NCBI RefSeq assembly: GCF_002915175.1
Contig: NZ_NXEJ01000004.1
Coordinates: 480,711-544,710 of the forward strand
From: Agrobacterium rosae
GTDB lineage: Bacteria > Pseudomonadota > Alphaproteobacteria > Rhizobiales > Rhizobiaceae
Direction of reading: 5' to 3'
DNA length: 64,000 nt
Position numbers and translations under genes: made by a program
Notes under the pieces: generated by a model
Told to the model about the DNA's origin: nothing
Databases searched by the model: none
The model's input: the letters and a program-made list of their open reading frames with translations, nothing else
Shown: piece by piece, positions 27,914-36,432 of the stretch
Layout of the letters: every line of letters begins with the position of its first letter
How positions within the stretch are numbered: the stretch's first letter is position 1

Positions 27914-28948
27914 ATGGCTTGGCAACCGGCTGAAAACCGTTACGCGTCCATGAAATACAATCATTGCGGCACATCAGGGCTGAAGCTTCCGGCGATTTCG
28001 TTGGGCCTGTGGCACAATTTCGGCAATGATTTTTCGCACAAGACCAAGCAGGATATTTGCCGAAAGGCCTTTGATCTCGGCATCACCCATTTCGATCTCG
28101 CCAACAATTACGGCCCGCCTCCCGGCAGCGCCGAGACCGCTTTTGGTGAGATCCTGAAAACCGATTTCGCTGGTTATCGCGATGAGTTGGTCATCTCTTC
28201 CAAGGCCGGTTACAACATGTGGCCGGGCCCTTACGGCGAGTGGGGCAGCCGCAAATATCTGATTTCGTCCTGCGACCAGAGCCTGAAGCGCATGGGGCTG
28301 GATTATGTGGATATCTTCTATTCGCATCGTTTCGACCCCGACACGCCATTGGAAGAAACCTGCGGCGCGCTGGATCATATCGTGCGGTCAGGCAGAGCAC
28401 TTTATGTCGGTATTTCCTCCTATAACTCGCAGCGTACGCGTGAGGCGGCCGCTATTCTGAAAGAGCTTGGAACGCCCTGCATTATTCACCAGCCCAGCTA
28501 CTCGATGATCAACCGCTGGATCGAAGAGGATGGTCTGGTCGATACGCTGGAGGAGCTCGGCATCGGCTCCATCGTGTTCTCTCCACTTGCGCAGGGTATG
28601 CTGACGACGAAATATCTGGGCGGGGTGCCGGATGCGAGCCGCGCCAGCCAGGGCAAGTCGCTGAACCCTGCCTTCCTCAACGAGCGCAACATCGAGAACA
28701 TTCGCGGACTGAACGCGATTGCGGAACGACGTGGCCAGACGCTGGCACAGATAGCCATTGCTTGGGTGCTGCGTGGCGGCCACATTACCACCGCGCTGAT
28801 CGGTGCCAGCCGTCCAGAGCAGGTCGAAGATTGCGTCAAGGCACTCGAGAAGCCCGATTTTACCACCGAAGAGCTGGCCGAGATCGACCACTTTGCCAAG
28901 GATGCGGATATCAATCTTTGGGCAAAATCCGCTGAACTGAAGGCATAA
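27914..28948 (+). CDS. Aldo/keto reductase (YghZ / L-glyceraldehyde-3-phosphate reductase type)
   Basis: The 344-residue NADPH-dependent oxidoreductase has the catalytic tetrad in FDLANNYGPPPGSAE (Asp and Tyr), VISSKAGY (Lys) and IFYSHRFDPDTP (His), and the C-terminal cofactor site LIGASRPEQVEDCV. Its closest recognisable type is the YghZ/GprA group, which reduces small aldehydes such as L-glyceraldehyde-3-phosphate; in this location the substrate may instead be sugar-derived. AGGGAGGA lies upstream of the ATG at 27914. Probably co-transcribed with the beta-mannosidase; a strong terminator follows. Confidence 0.88.
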   Translation: MAWQPAENRYASMKYNHCGTSGLKLPAISLGLWHNFGNDFSHKTKQDICRKAFDLGITHFDLANNYGPPPGSAETAFGEILKTDFAGYRDELVISSKAGYNMWPGPYGEWGSRKYLISSCDQSLKRMGLDYVDIFYSHRFDPDTPLEETCGALDHIVRSGRALYVGISSYNSQRTREAAAILKELGTPCIIHQPSYSMINRWIEEDGLVDTLEELGIGSIVFSPLAQGMLTTKYLGGVPDASRASQGKSLNPAFLNERNIENIRGLNAIAERRGQTLAQIAIAWVLRGGHITTALIGASRPEQVEDCVKALEKPDFTTEELAEIDHFAKDADINLWAKSAELKA

Positions 28949-28951
28949 ACG

Positions 28952-28986
28952 AAAGGGCCGCCCTGAGCATCCGGGGCGGCCTTTTT
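28952..28986 (+). terminator. Rho-independent terminator after the mannosidase operon
   Basis: GGCCGCCC (28956-28963) pairs with GGGCGGCC (28974-28981), followed by five T residues. It closes the beta-mannosidase/aldo-keto reductase unit. Confidence 0.9.
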
Positions 28987-29126
28987 CCATATTTTCCAGT
29001 CCTCATAAACTTTAAGTGATCGCGCTAACCATTAACAACCATTACAGAATTGTAATTTCAGAATTCAGTTTCCGTTCATTGTTGTGACGATAGGGTCAGC
29101 CCATCACTTCACGAAAGGAAACACCG

Positions 29127-29453
29127 ATGAAAAAGTTCTTCTCCATCCTTCTCGCCGCCACCGTTCTTGCAGCCCCCATGGCGCAGGCGCAGAGCCGCCA
29201 CGATGATCGCCCGGGCAATAGAACAATGGAGCGGAGCGTCACCACCAAGAAGGTGATCATCAAGAAGCATCGCTGGGACCGTGGTCAGCGCCTATCTGCG
29301 GCGGAACGTCGTCATGTAATCGATCGCCGTGATTATCGCCGCCATAGCCTGAGAGAGCCAGGTCGCGGCCAGCGTTGGGTTCGCGTCGACAATCAGTACC
29401 TGCTGATCAACGTTGCCAACGGCATCATCATCGGACTGTCCGGCGCTCGTTAA
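29127..29453 (+). CDS. Small periplasmic RcnB-family protein
   Basis: The 108-residue product has a Sec signal peptide (MKKFFSILLAATVLAAPMAQ, cut after AQA) and the C-terminal RcnB signature RGQRWVRVDNQYLLINVANG. RcnB of E. coli is a periplasmic protein involved in nickel/cobalt homeostasis, and many short relatives of unknown role exist. The mature part is highly basic. AAAGGAAAC precedes the ATG. It lies next to, but outside, the zinc-uptake cluster, with its own terminator at 29472. Confidence 0.8.
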   Translation: MKKFFSILLAATVLAAPMAQAQSRHDDRPGNRTMERSVTTKKVIIKKHRWDRGQRLSAAERRHVIDRRDYRRHSLREPGRGQRWVRVDNQYLLINVANGIIIGLSGAR

Positions 29454-29471
29454 GCCGTAACTCGAAGTCAT

Positions 29472-29506
29472 CTGCGGTCGTGGACTTTGTCCATGGCCGC
29501 AGTTTT
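29472..29506 (+). terminator. Terminator of the RcnB-like gene
   Basis: A 14-bp stem (29472-29485 with 29489-29502, two G-T wobbles, TTT loop) is followed by TTTTC. It lies 18 nt after the RcnB-like stop. Confidence 0.8.
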
Positions 29507-29560
29507 CATTTGAGGCGATGTCATCCGTGACATCAGTACAGCGGAAATTCGATACTTTCC

Positions 29561-30766
29561 TCATGCCGCTTTCCAACTCCAGTCTGGAAACGGATCTTGC
29601 ATATGAGACCAAGCGGTCGGCGTAAACACCTTTGCCTTGACCAGACACTCATCGAGTGCCGCGCGAAGCTCTACCTCTCTCATTGGGTCGGCACCGATAA
29701 AGACGATTTCCTGCCGCCGATCTCCCCAGATATTATCCATATAGGGTGCCAGCATCCGCTCGAAACCCGGGTCTTCCGGCCAATGCTGTTTGGGTACGGA
29801 TGACCACCACAGCCCCATCTTGCCAGTCTTGACCTGCGCACCGGCCTGACTAATTTCTCCGACATGGTCTGGGCGAGTAGCAAGCCAGAAGAAGCCCTTG
29901 GCGCGAATGACGCCCGGCCATTCCCGGTTGATAAAGGCGTGGAAGCGAGCCGGATCGAAAGGGCGCTTTGCGCGGTAGACGAAAGAGCGAATGCCGTATT
30001 CTTCGGTTTCTGGAATGTGCTGTTTGAACCCGTGCAACTCTTTGAACCATAGGGGGTGCGTTTCCGCTTCGGCAAAATCGAACAGACCGGTGCCAAGAAC
30101 ACTTTTGGGTTCAACCTTGGCGAAATCGGCTTCGATCAGTTTCGCATCGGGGTTCAAGCCGACGATGATCTTTCGAGCAGCATCGCGCTCTGCCTCTGTC
30201 GCGATGGAAACCTTATTCAGGATCACGACATTGGCGAATTCGATCTGCTCCACCAGCAAGTCGATAAGAGTGCGGTTGTCACCATCACCGGCTGTCTCGC
30301 CGCGATCCGCCAGAAAGTCCGCCGAACCATAGTCCTTCAGCAGATTGGCGCAATCGACGACGGTCACCATCGTATCCAATTTGGCAACGTCAGACAGGCT
30401 TTGCCCATCCTCGTCCCGAAAATCGAACGTCGCGGCGACGGGCAGGGGCTCTGCGATGCCGGTGGATTCGATCAGCAGATAATCGAACCTGTTCTGCTGC
30501 GCCAACTGCCGGACTTCGTTCAAGAGATCGTCCCGCAGAGTGCAGCAGATGCAGCCATTGGTCATTTCCACAAGCTGTTCCTGCGTGCGGGAAAGATTGG
30601 CGTCACCATCTCTGATGAGTGCCGCATCGATGTTCACTTCGCTCATGTCATTGACGATAACGGCAACGCGTAGTCCGTCGCGGTTGGCCAGGATGTGGTT
30701 GAGAAGAGTGGTTTTTCCCGCGCCGAGAAAACCCGACAAGACGGTTACAGGCAGTTTTTCAGCCAT
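29561..30766 (-). CDS. zigA: Zinc metallochaperone GTPase ZigA (COG0523, CobW-like)
   Basis: The 401-residue GTPase has Walker [19 protein letters not shown] at the start, the metal-binding CxCC motif in [13 protein letters not shown], Walker B-like [11 protein letters not shown], and guanine specificity VILNKVS. COG0523 proteins insert metals, and the ZigA subgroup is made under zinc starvation. The start at 30766 is preferred over an upstream extension because AAGGAAG lies at 30772-30778. A perfect 17-bp palindrome sits immediately upstream (30779-30795), matching Zur control together with the adjacent znu genes. Confidence 0.92.
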   Translation of the reverse strand: MAEKLPVTVLSGFLGAGKTTLLNHILANRDGLRVAVIVNDMSEVNIDAALIRDGDANLSRTQEQLVEMTNGCICCTLRDDLLNEVRQLAQQNRFDYLLIESTGIAEPLPVAATFDFRDEDGQSLSDVAKLDTMVTVVDCANLLKDYGSADFLADRGETAGDGDNRTLIDLLVEQIEFANVVILNKVSIATEAERDAARKIIVGLNPDAKLIEADFAKVEPKSVLGTGLFDFAEAETHPLWFKELHGFKQHIPETEEYGIRSFVYRAKRPFDPARFHAFINREWPGVIRAKGFFWLATRPDHVGEISQAGAQVKTGKMGLWWSSVPKQHWPEDPGFERMLAPYMDNIWGDRRQEIVFIGADPMREVELRAALDECLVKAKVFTPTAWSHMQDPFPDWSWKAA

Positions 30767-30778
30767 GGAATCTTCCTT

Positions 30779-30795
30779 ATGTAATATTATTACAT
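30779..30795. promoter_or_regulatory. Zur-like palindrome upstream of zigA
   Basis: ATGTAATATTATTACAT is a perfect 17-bp palindrome (8+1+8) placed 12 nt before the zigA start. A 14/17 match to it lies in the znuA-znuC promoter region (31860-31876). Zur represses zinc-uptake genes when zinc is plentiful; assignment to Zur is inferred from the shared motif and from zur being encoded here. Confidence 0.75.
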
Positions 30796-30848
30796 TGCTG
30801 GGTAAAATGAAAGGCGGCAAAGCGCCACCTTCCTATTCGCTGTCGGTG

Positions 30849-31835
30849 TTACGAGAGGCAATCTTTCAACGATGTCGCGATACCGCGCATCATCTGGAAA
30901 TACAGGTCCGGCCCAGCCTTCAGTGTGCCGGCCTCCGGATCGAGCGTGCCGGACTTTGCATTTGTGCCTTCAGTCACGACTTTGACGAGCTTCGGTTCGA
31001 ACTGAGGTTCTGCAAACACGCAGGTCGCGTTCAGCTCCTTCACCTTGGCGTGGATCTGCTTGATGCGATCCGCGCCGGGTGTGTTTTCCGGGCTGACCGT
31101 TATCGAGCCCGCGGTTTTCACGCCGTAACGATGCTCGAAATACTGATAGGCATCATGGAAAACGACAAAGGGCTTGTCTTTGATGGGCTCGACAGTCGCA
31201 GCGATTTCCTTGTCCAGCGCATCGATATTATCGACAAGCTTCTTGGTGTTGTCCTGGTAGGTCTTGGCATTGCCGGGATCTGCGGTCATCAACGTCTTGC
31301 CAATTTCGACAGCCATGGCTTTTGCATTGGCAGGGTCTAACCACAGGTGCATGTCATATTCACCTTCGTCATGATCATGCCCGTCATCATGGCTGTGCTC
31401 CGCCTCATGCTTGTGGTCATGACCTTCCTCATGCGCATGGTCGTGGCCTTCATGCTCTTCATGATCATGGGCCTCGAACGGGCCACCCTCGCGGAACTTG
31501 AGTTTTTCGATGCCCTTGGCGTCATCCAGTTCCACCACCGTCGCCTTACCTGCCAAAGACTGGAGCGGCTTTTCGAGGAATTTCTCCAGGCCGTCACCGA
31601 CCCAGAACACCACGTCTGCACCCTCTATCGCCTTGGCGTTGGAAGGCTTCAGGCTGTAGGTATGCGGGGAAGCACCGCCATCCACGATCAATGTCGGCTC
31701 AGCCACGCCGTCCATGATTGCAGCCACCAGGGAATGGATGGGCTTGATCGAAACCACCACGTTGGGTGCGGCCATGGCGTTTGAAGAGGCGATCATGGCT
31801 GCGGATGCGAGAAGAATGGCGGCGATAGATTTCAT
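30849..31835 (-). CDS. znuA: Zinc ABC transporter, periplasmic binding protein ZnuA
   Basis: The 328-residue cluster A-I solute-binding protein has a Sec signal peptide (MKSIAAILLASAAMIASSNA, cut near AMA), the first metal His in DGGASPHTYSLKPSNA, a long His/Asp/Glu-rich loop (about residues 118-158, dozens of His) typical of ZnuA, then HLWLDPANAKAMAVEIGKTL and VFHDAYQYFEHRYGV with further zinc ligands. It delivers Zn2+ to ZnuBC in the inner membrane. It is divergent from znuC, with a Zur-like site between them, and leads toward zigA 82 nt downstream, which has its own site. Confidence 0.95.
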   Translation of the reverse strand: MKSIAAILLASAAMIASSNAMAAPNVVVSIKPIHSLVAAIMDGVAEPTLIVDGGASPHTYSLKPSNAKAIEGADVVFWVGDGLEKFLEKPLQSLAGKATVVELDDAKGIEKLKFREGGPFEAHDHEEHEGHDHAHEEGHDHKHEAEHSHDDGHDHDEGEYDMHLWLDPANAKAMAVEIGKTLMTADPGNAKTYQDNTKKLVDNIDALDKEIAATVEPIKDKPFVVFHDAYQYFEHRYGVKTAGSITVSPENTPGADRIKQIHAKVKELNATCVFAEPQFEPKLVKVVTEGTNAKSGTLDPEAGTLKAGPDLYFQMMRGIATSLKDCLS

Positions 31836-31859
31836 GCGGTATGCTCCACTTGTATGGAA

Positions 31860-31876
31860 TTGTTATGTTATTACAT
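31860..31876. promoter_or_regulatory. Zur-like site in the znuA / znuCB-zur divergent promoter
   Basis: TTGTTATGTTATTACAT matches the zigA palindrome at 14 of 17 positions, including the whole half-site TATTACAT. It lies 25 nt upstream of znuA and about 60 nt upstream of znuC. A weaker, related sequence (GCGTAACGCTATAACGT, 31882-31898, about 10/17) follows and could be a second site serving the znuC side. Confidence 0.68.
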
Positions 31877-31938
31877 ATGTTGCGTAACGCTATAACGTAT
31901 GCGATAGCCATAGGCAACAGCGACAATTGGAAAAACAC

Positions 31939-32835
31939 ATGCTTCATTCTCCGGCCCGGAGTGACGACAATCTCGTTTCCCTTTCCAACGCCGGCGTTCA
32001 GCGCAATGGCCGCTGGCTGGTGCGCGGCGTGGAGTTTTCCGTCCGGCGCGGCGAGATCGTCACGCTGATCGGGCCGAATGGGTCTGGCAAATCCACCAGC
32101 GCGAAAATGGCAACCGGTGTTCTGAAGCCGGACGAGGGCAGCGTTTCACGCATTTCCGGACTGAGAGTTGGCTATGTGCCGCAGAAGCTTTCGGTCGACT
32201 GGACGATGCCGCTGACGGTTTATCGTCTGATGACCCTGACGGGGCAATTGCCGCCACGTGAAATAGACGCTGCCTTGAACGCCACCGGTATTGCCCATCT
32301 GGCGAAAGCGGAGGTGCAGCATCTGTCTGGCGGTGAATTCCAGCGCGCATTGCTGGCCCGCGCCATTGCCCGCAAGCCGGACCTGCTGGTGCTGGACGAG
32401 CCGGTGCAGGGTGTGGATTTCTCTGGCGAGATTGCGCTCTACGACCTCATCAAAAATATCCGAAATTCCACCGGTTGCGGTATTTTGCTGATTTCGCACG
32501 ATCTGCACATCGTCATGGCTGAGACGGATACGGTGATCTGCCTGAACGGTCATATCTGCTGCCGGGGAACGCCCCAAGCCGTGAGCCAAAGCCCGGAATA
32601 TATGCGCCTGTTCGGTGGTAACGCGGCAAAGGGGCTGGCCATCTACAGTCACCAGCACGATCACACGCATTTGCCGGATGGTCGGGTGCAGCATGCGGAT
32701 GGATCGGTGACAGACCATTGTCATCCGGAAGACGGTCACCACCATGATGAGCATGATCATCATGCGGATGATTGCGGCTGCGGCAACGATCATCATGATC
32801 ATGACCACCATAGCCATGGAGCCCGGCATGTTTGA
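31939..32835 (+). CDS. znuC: Zinc ABC transporter ATP-binding protein ZnuC with His-rich tail
   Basis: The 298-residue ATPase has Walker A TLIGPNGSGKSTSAKMAT, the signature LSGGEFQRALLARAIA, Walker B LLVLDEPVQGVD and the switch His in LLISHDLHIV. It energises zinc import through ZnuB. From about residue 234 it carries a tail that is very rich in His and Asp (HQHDHTH, HHHDEHDHH, HHDHDHHSHG), which the core ATPase does not need and which may buffer or sense cytosolic zinc. ATG 31939 is chosen over the in-frame TTG at 31927. Its last 8 bases overlap znuB. Confidence 0.93.
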   Translation: MLHSPARSDDNLVSLSNAGVQRNGRWLVRGVEFSVRRGEIVTLIGPNGSGKSTSAKMATGVLKPDEGSVSRISGLRVGYVPQKLSVDWTMPLTVYRLMTLTGQLPPREIDAALNATGIAHLAKAEVQHLSGGEFQRALLARAIARKPDLLVLDEPVQGVDFSGEIALYDLIKNIRNSTGCGILLISHDLHIVMAETDTVICLNGHICCRGTPQAVSQSPEYMRLFGGNAAKGLAIYSHQHDHTHLPDGRVQHADGSVTDHCHPEDGHHHDEHDHHADDCGCGNDHHDHDHHSHGARHV

Positions 32836-33646
32836 CGATTTCTTTGTGCGGGCCATGGTTGCCGGTGTGGGCGTGGCGCTGATGGCGGGTCCGCTGGGTT
32901 GCTTCGTCGTATGGCGCCGCATGGCTTATTTCGGTGATACAATGGCGCATTCGGCGCTGCTGGGCGTGGCGCTATCCCTGCTATTTCAACTCAACCTGAT
33001 TGTCAGCGTCTTCATCGTTGCATCCGTGGTGTCGTTGATTTTGCTGTTTCTGCAAAAGCGTCAGGCTCTATCGTCGGATGCGCTGCTGGGCATTCTCTCG
33101 CACTCCGCGCTCGCCTTCGGTCTCGTCATCGTCGCCTTCATGACTTGGGTGCGCATCGATCTCGTGGCGTTTCTGTTCGGTGACATCCTGGCCGTCTCGG
33201 TATCCGACATCCAGTTGATATGGGGCGGTGGTGTGGTCGTGCTCCTGGCGATCGTCTATTTGTGGAAGCCCCTGCTGGCCTCCACCGTCAATGCCGAACT
33301 TGCCGAGGCGGAAGGCATGCGGCCGGAGCGCTCCAAGCTTCTTTTCATGCTGTTGATGGCGCTTGTCATTGCTATCGCCATGAAGATCGTCGGCATCATG
33401 CTGATTACGTCGCTGCTGATCATTCCCGCCGCCACGGCGCGCCGGTTTTCGTCCACACCGGAAGTTATGGCGGTACTGGCGTCGCTGATCGGCGCGGTCG
33501 CTGTCATCGGCGGGTTGATGGGGTCGTTGCAATACGACACGCCATCAGGTCCATCCATCGTCGTCGCTGCCGTTATGCTTTTTATATTAAGTCTCTTGCC
33601 TGCGCCCGGATTATCGCGCAAGGCAGAGCAGGGAGGCCGTTCATGA
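32828..33646 (+). CDS. znuB: Zinc ABC transporter permease ZnuB
   Basis: The 272-residue inner-membrane permease (ABC-3 family) has about seven to eight hydrophobic segments, MAGPLGCFVVWRRMAYFGDT near the N-terminus, the family segment LGILSHSALAFGLVIVAFM, and EAEGMRPERSKLLFMLLMAL in the ATPase-docking region. It forms the Zn2+ channel with ZnuC. Its start overlaps znuC by 8 nt (an alternative ATG lies at 32816), and its stop overlaps the zur start (ATGA). Confidence 0.93.
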   Translation: MFDDFFVRAMVAGVGVALMAGPLGCFVVWRRMAYFGDTMAHSALLGVALSLLFQLNLIVSVFIVASVVSLILLFLQKRQALSSDALLGILSHSALAFGLVIVAFMTWVRIDLVAFLFGDILAVSVSDIQLIWGGGVVVLLAIVYLWKPLLASTVNAELAEAEGMRPERSKLLFMLLMALVIAIAMKIVGIMLITSLLIIPAATARRFSSTPEVMAVLASLIGAVAVIGGLMGSLQYDTPSGPSIVVAAVMLFILSLLPAPGLSRKAEQGGRS

Positions 33647-34047
33647 CCACACCAAGTCTTACCCGCAACCAGTCGCTCGTTTACGATGCTTTGTCACGAT
33701 CGCACGCACCGCTCAGTGCCTACGTCATTCTCGACAAGCTGCGCGACGCGGGCTTTCGGGCGCCGCTGCAAGTCTACCGGGCGCTGGAAAAACTGATCGA
33801 ATTCGGTCTGGTGCACAGGCTGGAAAGTCTCAATGCTTTCGTTGCCTGCGCCCATACGCAGACTGATTGCTGCACGCATCATCATGGAAGCGTGGCCTTT
33901 GCTATCTGCAATGCCTGTGGTCAGGTCACGGAGTTTCACGACCACCAGGTCGATCACAGCCTGGGACACTGGGCAAAAAGCCAGAAATTCAAAGCAGAAA
34001 AGACCACGATAGAAATTCGTGGTCTGTGCGAGGCCTGCGCCGCCTAA
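33643..34047 (+). CDS. zur: Zinc uptake regulator Zur (Fur family)
   Basis: The 134-residue protein has an N-terminal winged helix (HAPLSAYVILDKLRDAGFRA, PLQVYRALEKLIEFGLVHR) and a C-terminal dimerisation/metal domain with TDCCTHHHGSVAFAICNACG (regulatory zinc ligands and the structural CxxC) and a second Cys pair near the end (LCEACAA). Its genetic position as last gene of znuCB-zur, its lack of typical Fur residues and the nearby palindromes make Zur the clear call. It represses znuA, znuCB-zur and zigA when Zn2+ is bound. Its stop overlaps the convergent neighbour by 4 nt. Confidence 0.93.
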   Translation: MTTPSLTRNQSLVYDALSRSHAPLSAYVILDKLRDAGFRAPLQVYRALEKLIEFGLVHRLESLNAFVACAHTQTDCCTHHHGSVAFAICNACGQVTEFHDHQVDHSLGHWAKSQKFKAEKTTIEIRGLCEACAA

Positions 34048-34571
34048 AGCGGCTGTAAACCCTTGGCAAAGCGTTGCCAGTTGCGCACGTAATTTTCGGC
34101 GGATTTTCTCAAGCCATCCACCGCCGCGTCATCCAATGTGCGGATGGCGCGCGCCGGGGATCCAACGATCAGCGAATTGTCGGGAAATTCCTTGCCTTCC
34201 GTCACCAAAGCATTGGCACCGATAAGGCAGTTTTTGCCGATCTTCGCGCCATTCAACACGATCGCGCCCATGCCGACCAGTGAATTGTCTCCAATGGTGC
34301 AGCCATGGATGATGGCATGATGGCCGATCGTGCAACCTTCGCCGATCTTGGCCGGAAAACCTGGATCGGCATGCACCATCACGCCTTCCTGAATATTGCT
34401 GCCGCGCCCAACCGTGATCGGCTCATTATCGCCGCGAAGCGTCGCGCCGAACCAGATGCCGACATCCTCTTCCAGCGTGACAGACCCGATGACATTGGCA
34501 TCGGGCGCCACCCAGTAGCGATCCGGGGCAGGGGTCTGCGGTACGCGTTCGCCGAGGCGATAAAGCGGCAT
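34044..34571 (-). CDS. Gamma-carbonic anhydrase family protein (YrdA/PaaY-like)
   Basis: The 175-residue left-handed beta helix of hexapeptide repeats has the family core WFGATLRGDNEPITVGRGSN (conserved Arg/Asp) and His ligands in EGVMVHADPG, TIGHHAIIHGCTIGDNSLVG. These proteins bind a metal at trimer interfaces; some have weak carbonic anhydrase or thioesterase activity, but the substrate is usually unknown. Start 34571 is chosen over an upstream extension by homology. It is downstream of the FAH-family gene on the same strand (16 nt gap) and convergent with zur. Confidence 0.88.
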   Translation of the reverse strand: MPLYRLGERVPQTPAPDRYWVAPDANVIGSVTLEEDVGIWFGATLRGDNEPITVGRGSNIQEGVMVHADPGFPAKIGEGCTIGHHAIIHGCTIGDNSLVGMGAIVLNGAKIGKNCLIGANALVTEGKEFPDNSLIVGSPARAIRTLDDAAVDGLRKSAENYVRNWQRFAKGLQPL

Positions 34572-34587
34572 CCTATCGCTCCTGTTC

Positions 34588-35277
34588 TCAGACGACCTTG
34601 ACCGAAAGTGTGCCAACGCCATCCACGCCGCAATCGATCCGATCGCCGGCAACAATCGGCCCTACGCCCGCAGGTGTGCCCGTCATGATGATATCACCGG
34701 CGGCAAGGGTGAAGAGCTTTGAAAGTTCAGCGATGATCTCCGCTGTCTTCCAGATCATCTGATCAAGGTCACCGCTTTGCTTGCGCTCGCCATTCACCTC
34801 AAGCCAGACGCTACCCGTCGCCGGGTGACCGATCTTAGCCGCAGGAACGAGTGCGGAGACGGGCGCCGAGTGTTCGAACGCCTTGGCACCCTCCCAGGAA
34901 CGGCCCATTTTCTTCAGCGTATCTTGCATATCGCGCCGCGTCATATCGATGCCGACGCCGTAACCCCAGACATGGTTCAATGCATCTTCAACCGAAATAT
35001 CCGATCCACCGCTTTTCAAAGCAACGACGCATTCCACTTCGTAATGCACATTGGAAGACAAGGCAGGGTAGGGAAAGTCATGGCCCGCCGGGAGCAGATT
35101 TTCCGCATTCTTCTGGAAAAAGAAGGGAGGTTCACGCGATGGGTCATGTCCCATCTCTATTGCGTGATCAGCGTAGTTCCGCCCCACGCAATAAACCCGG
35201 CGAACCGGGAATGTCTCGGTCGTGCCTTCAACGGGCAAAAGAACCGACGGAGGAACGGGAATAACGGTGGCGGACAT
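34588..35277 (-). CDS. Fumarylacetoacetate hydrolase (FAH) family protein
   Basis: The 229-aa product has the FAH fold motifs: RRVYCVGRNYADHAIEMG at the N-terminus, the metal-binding VHYEVECVVAL and YGVGIDMTRRDMQ, and the C-terminal TLAAGDIIMTGTPAGVGPIV. Family members hydrolyse or decarboxylate C-C bonds of acylpyruvates and oxaloacetate; short single-domain forms like this are often acylpyruvases. The ATG at 35277 has GGAG at 35285-35288, 7 nt upstream, which rules out the longer frame. Confidence 0.88.
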   Translation of the reverse strand: MSATVIPVPPSVLLPVEGTTETFPVRRVYCVGRNYADHAIEMGHDPSREPPFFFQKNAENLLPAGHDFPYPALSSNVHYEVECVVALKSGGSDISVEDALNHVWGYGVGIDMTRRDMQDTLKKMGRSWEGAKAFEHSAPVSALVPAAKIGHPATGSVWLEVNGERKQSGDLDQMIWKTAEIIAELSKLFTLAAGDIIMTGTPAGVGPIVAGDRIDCGVDGVGTLSVKVV

Positions 35278-35412
35278 GTTTGCACTCCTAATTTCAGGAG
35301 ACGGTTGTCCCGCGATTCTGCCGGGATTTCCAGCTTTAAATGACCATGGCGGAAAACTGGCTTTCTCGCGCACATTGCGCTAGAAGCCCCGCAGAAAGAG
35401 GTTTTACGATCC

Positions 35413-36423
35413 ATGTACCAAAAAGCGCTTGCGACCGGTGGCAAAATATTTGCCGTGGCCCCCATGATCGACTGGACTGATACGCGCTGCCGTTTTCTTC
35501 ACCGGCAGCTGTCCAGCCATGCTTTGCTTTATACGGAGATGATCGTTGCGGATGCCATCATCCACGGACAGCGTGACAAGCTTTTGGGCTATCACGCTGC
35601 CGAGCATCCGGTGGCGCTCCAGCTTGGTGGCTCCGACCCGACAAAGCTTTCGGAAGCGGTGAAAATTGCGGCCGATTATGGATATGACGAGATCAATCTG
35701 AATGTGGGCTGTCCCTCTGATCGGGTGCAATCCGGAACCTTCGGTGCCTGTCTGATGCGTGAGCCGGAAACGGTCGCTCGCTGCGTGGCGGCCATGAAGG
35801 CTGTAGCGACCGTGCCTGTTACGGTGAAATGCCGCATCGGCGTGGACGATCAGGAACCCGAAACCGTTCTTCCCGATTTTATTGCTCGCGTTGTCGAAGC
35901 TGGCGCTGATGCGGTCTGGATCCATGCGCGAAAGGCGTGGCTGCAAGGCCTTTCGCCAAAGGAAAACCGCGATGTTCCGCCGCTGGATTACGACCTCGTC
36001 TACCGCATGAAGCGGGAAAACCCGGATGTCTTCATCGGTATCAATGGCGGCATCACCGATCTCGATCAGGCGCAGGAGCATCTAAACCATATGGACGGCG
36101 TCATGCTCGGTCGCGCCGCCTATCACAACACGTCGATACTGGCCGAGGTTGATCACCGCATTTATGGTGAGCCAGCGAGCGAGCCAGACTGGTTGGCGTT
36201 GCGTGATAATATGATGGCCTATGCTGACGAGTATGTTGCCCATGGCGGACGGGTCAATCACGTCACGCGCCACATGGTCGGTTTGTTTCAGGGAATGCCG
36301 GGCGCGAGGCGTTTTCGCCAGATTTTATCCAGCGGCGCAACGAAGCCAGGCGCTGGGCCGGAGGTCATTGCGGCCGCCTTTGCGGCCATCAATTTTGACG
36401 CGGCTTCAGATATTGCCGTGTGA
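35413..36423 (+). CDS. dusA: tRNA-dihydrouridine(20/20a) synthase DusA
   Basis: Flavoenzyme that reduces uridine to dihydrouridine at positions 20/20a of tRNA. The 336-residue TIM-barrel protein has FAVAPMIDWTDTRCRFLHRQ, typical of the DusA subgroup, the catalytic Cys in NLNVGCPSDRVQSG, the Lys in PVTVKCRIGVDD, and FMN-phosphate residues in NGGITD and VMLGRAAYHNT. It is convergent with the DUF72 gene, with 9 nt between stop codons. Confidence 0.93.
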   Translation: MYQKALATGGKIFAVAPMIDWTDTRCRFLHRQLSSHALLYTEMIVADAIIHGQRDKLLGYHAAEHPVALQLGGSDPTKLSEAVKIAADYGYDEINLNVGCPSDRVQSGTFGACLMREPETVARCVAAMKAVATVPVTVKCRIGVDDQEPETVLPDFIARVVEAGADAVWIHARKAWLQGLSPKENRDVPPLDYDLVYRMKRENPDVFIGINGGITDLDQAQEHLNHMDGVMLGRAAYHNTSILAEVDHRIYGEPASEPDWLALRDNMMAYADEYVAHGGRVNHVTRHMVGLFQGMPGARRFRQILSSGATKPGAGPEVIAAAFAAINFDAASDIAV

Positions 36424-36432
36424 GCGCAGACG

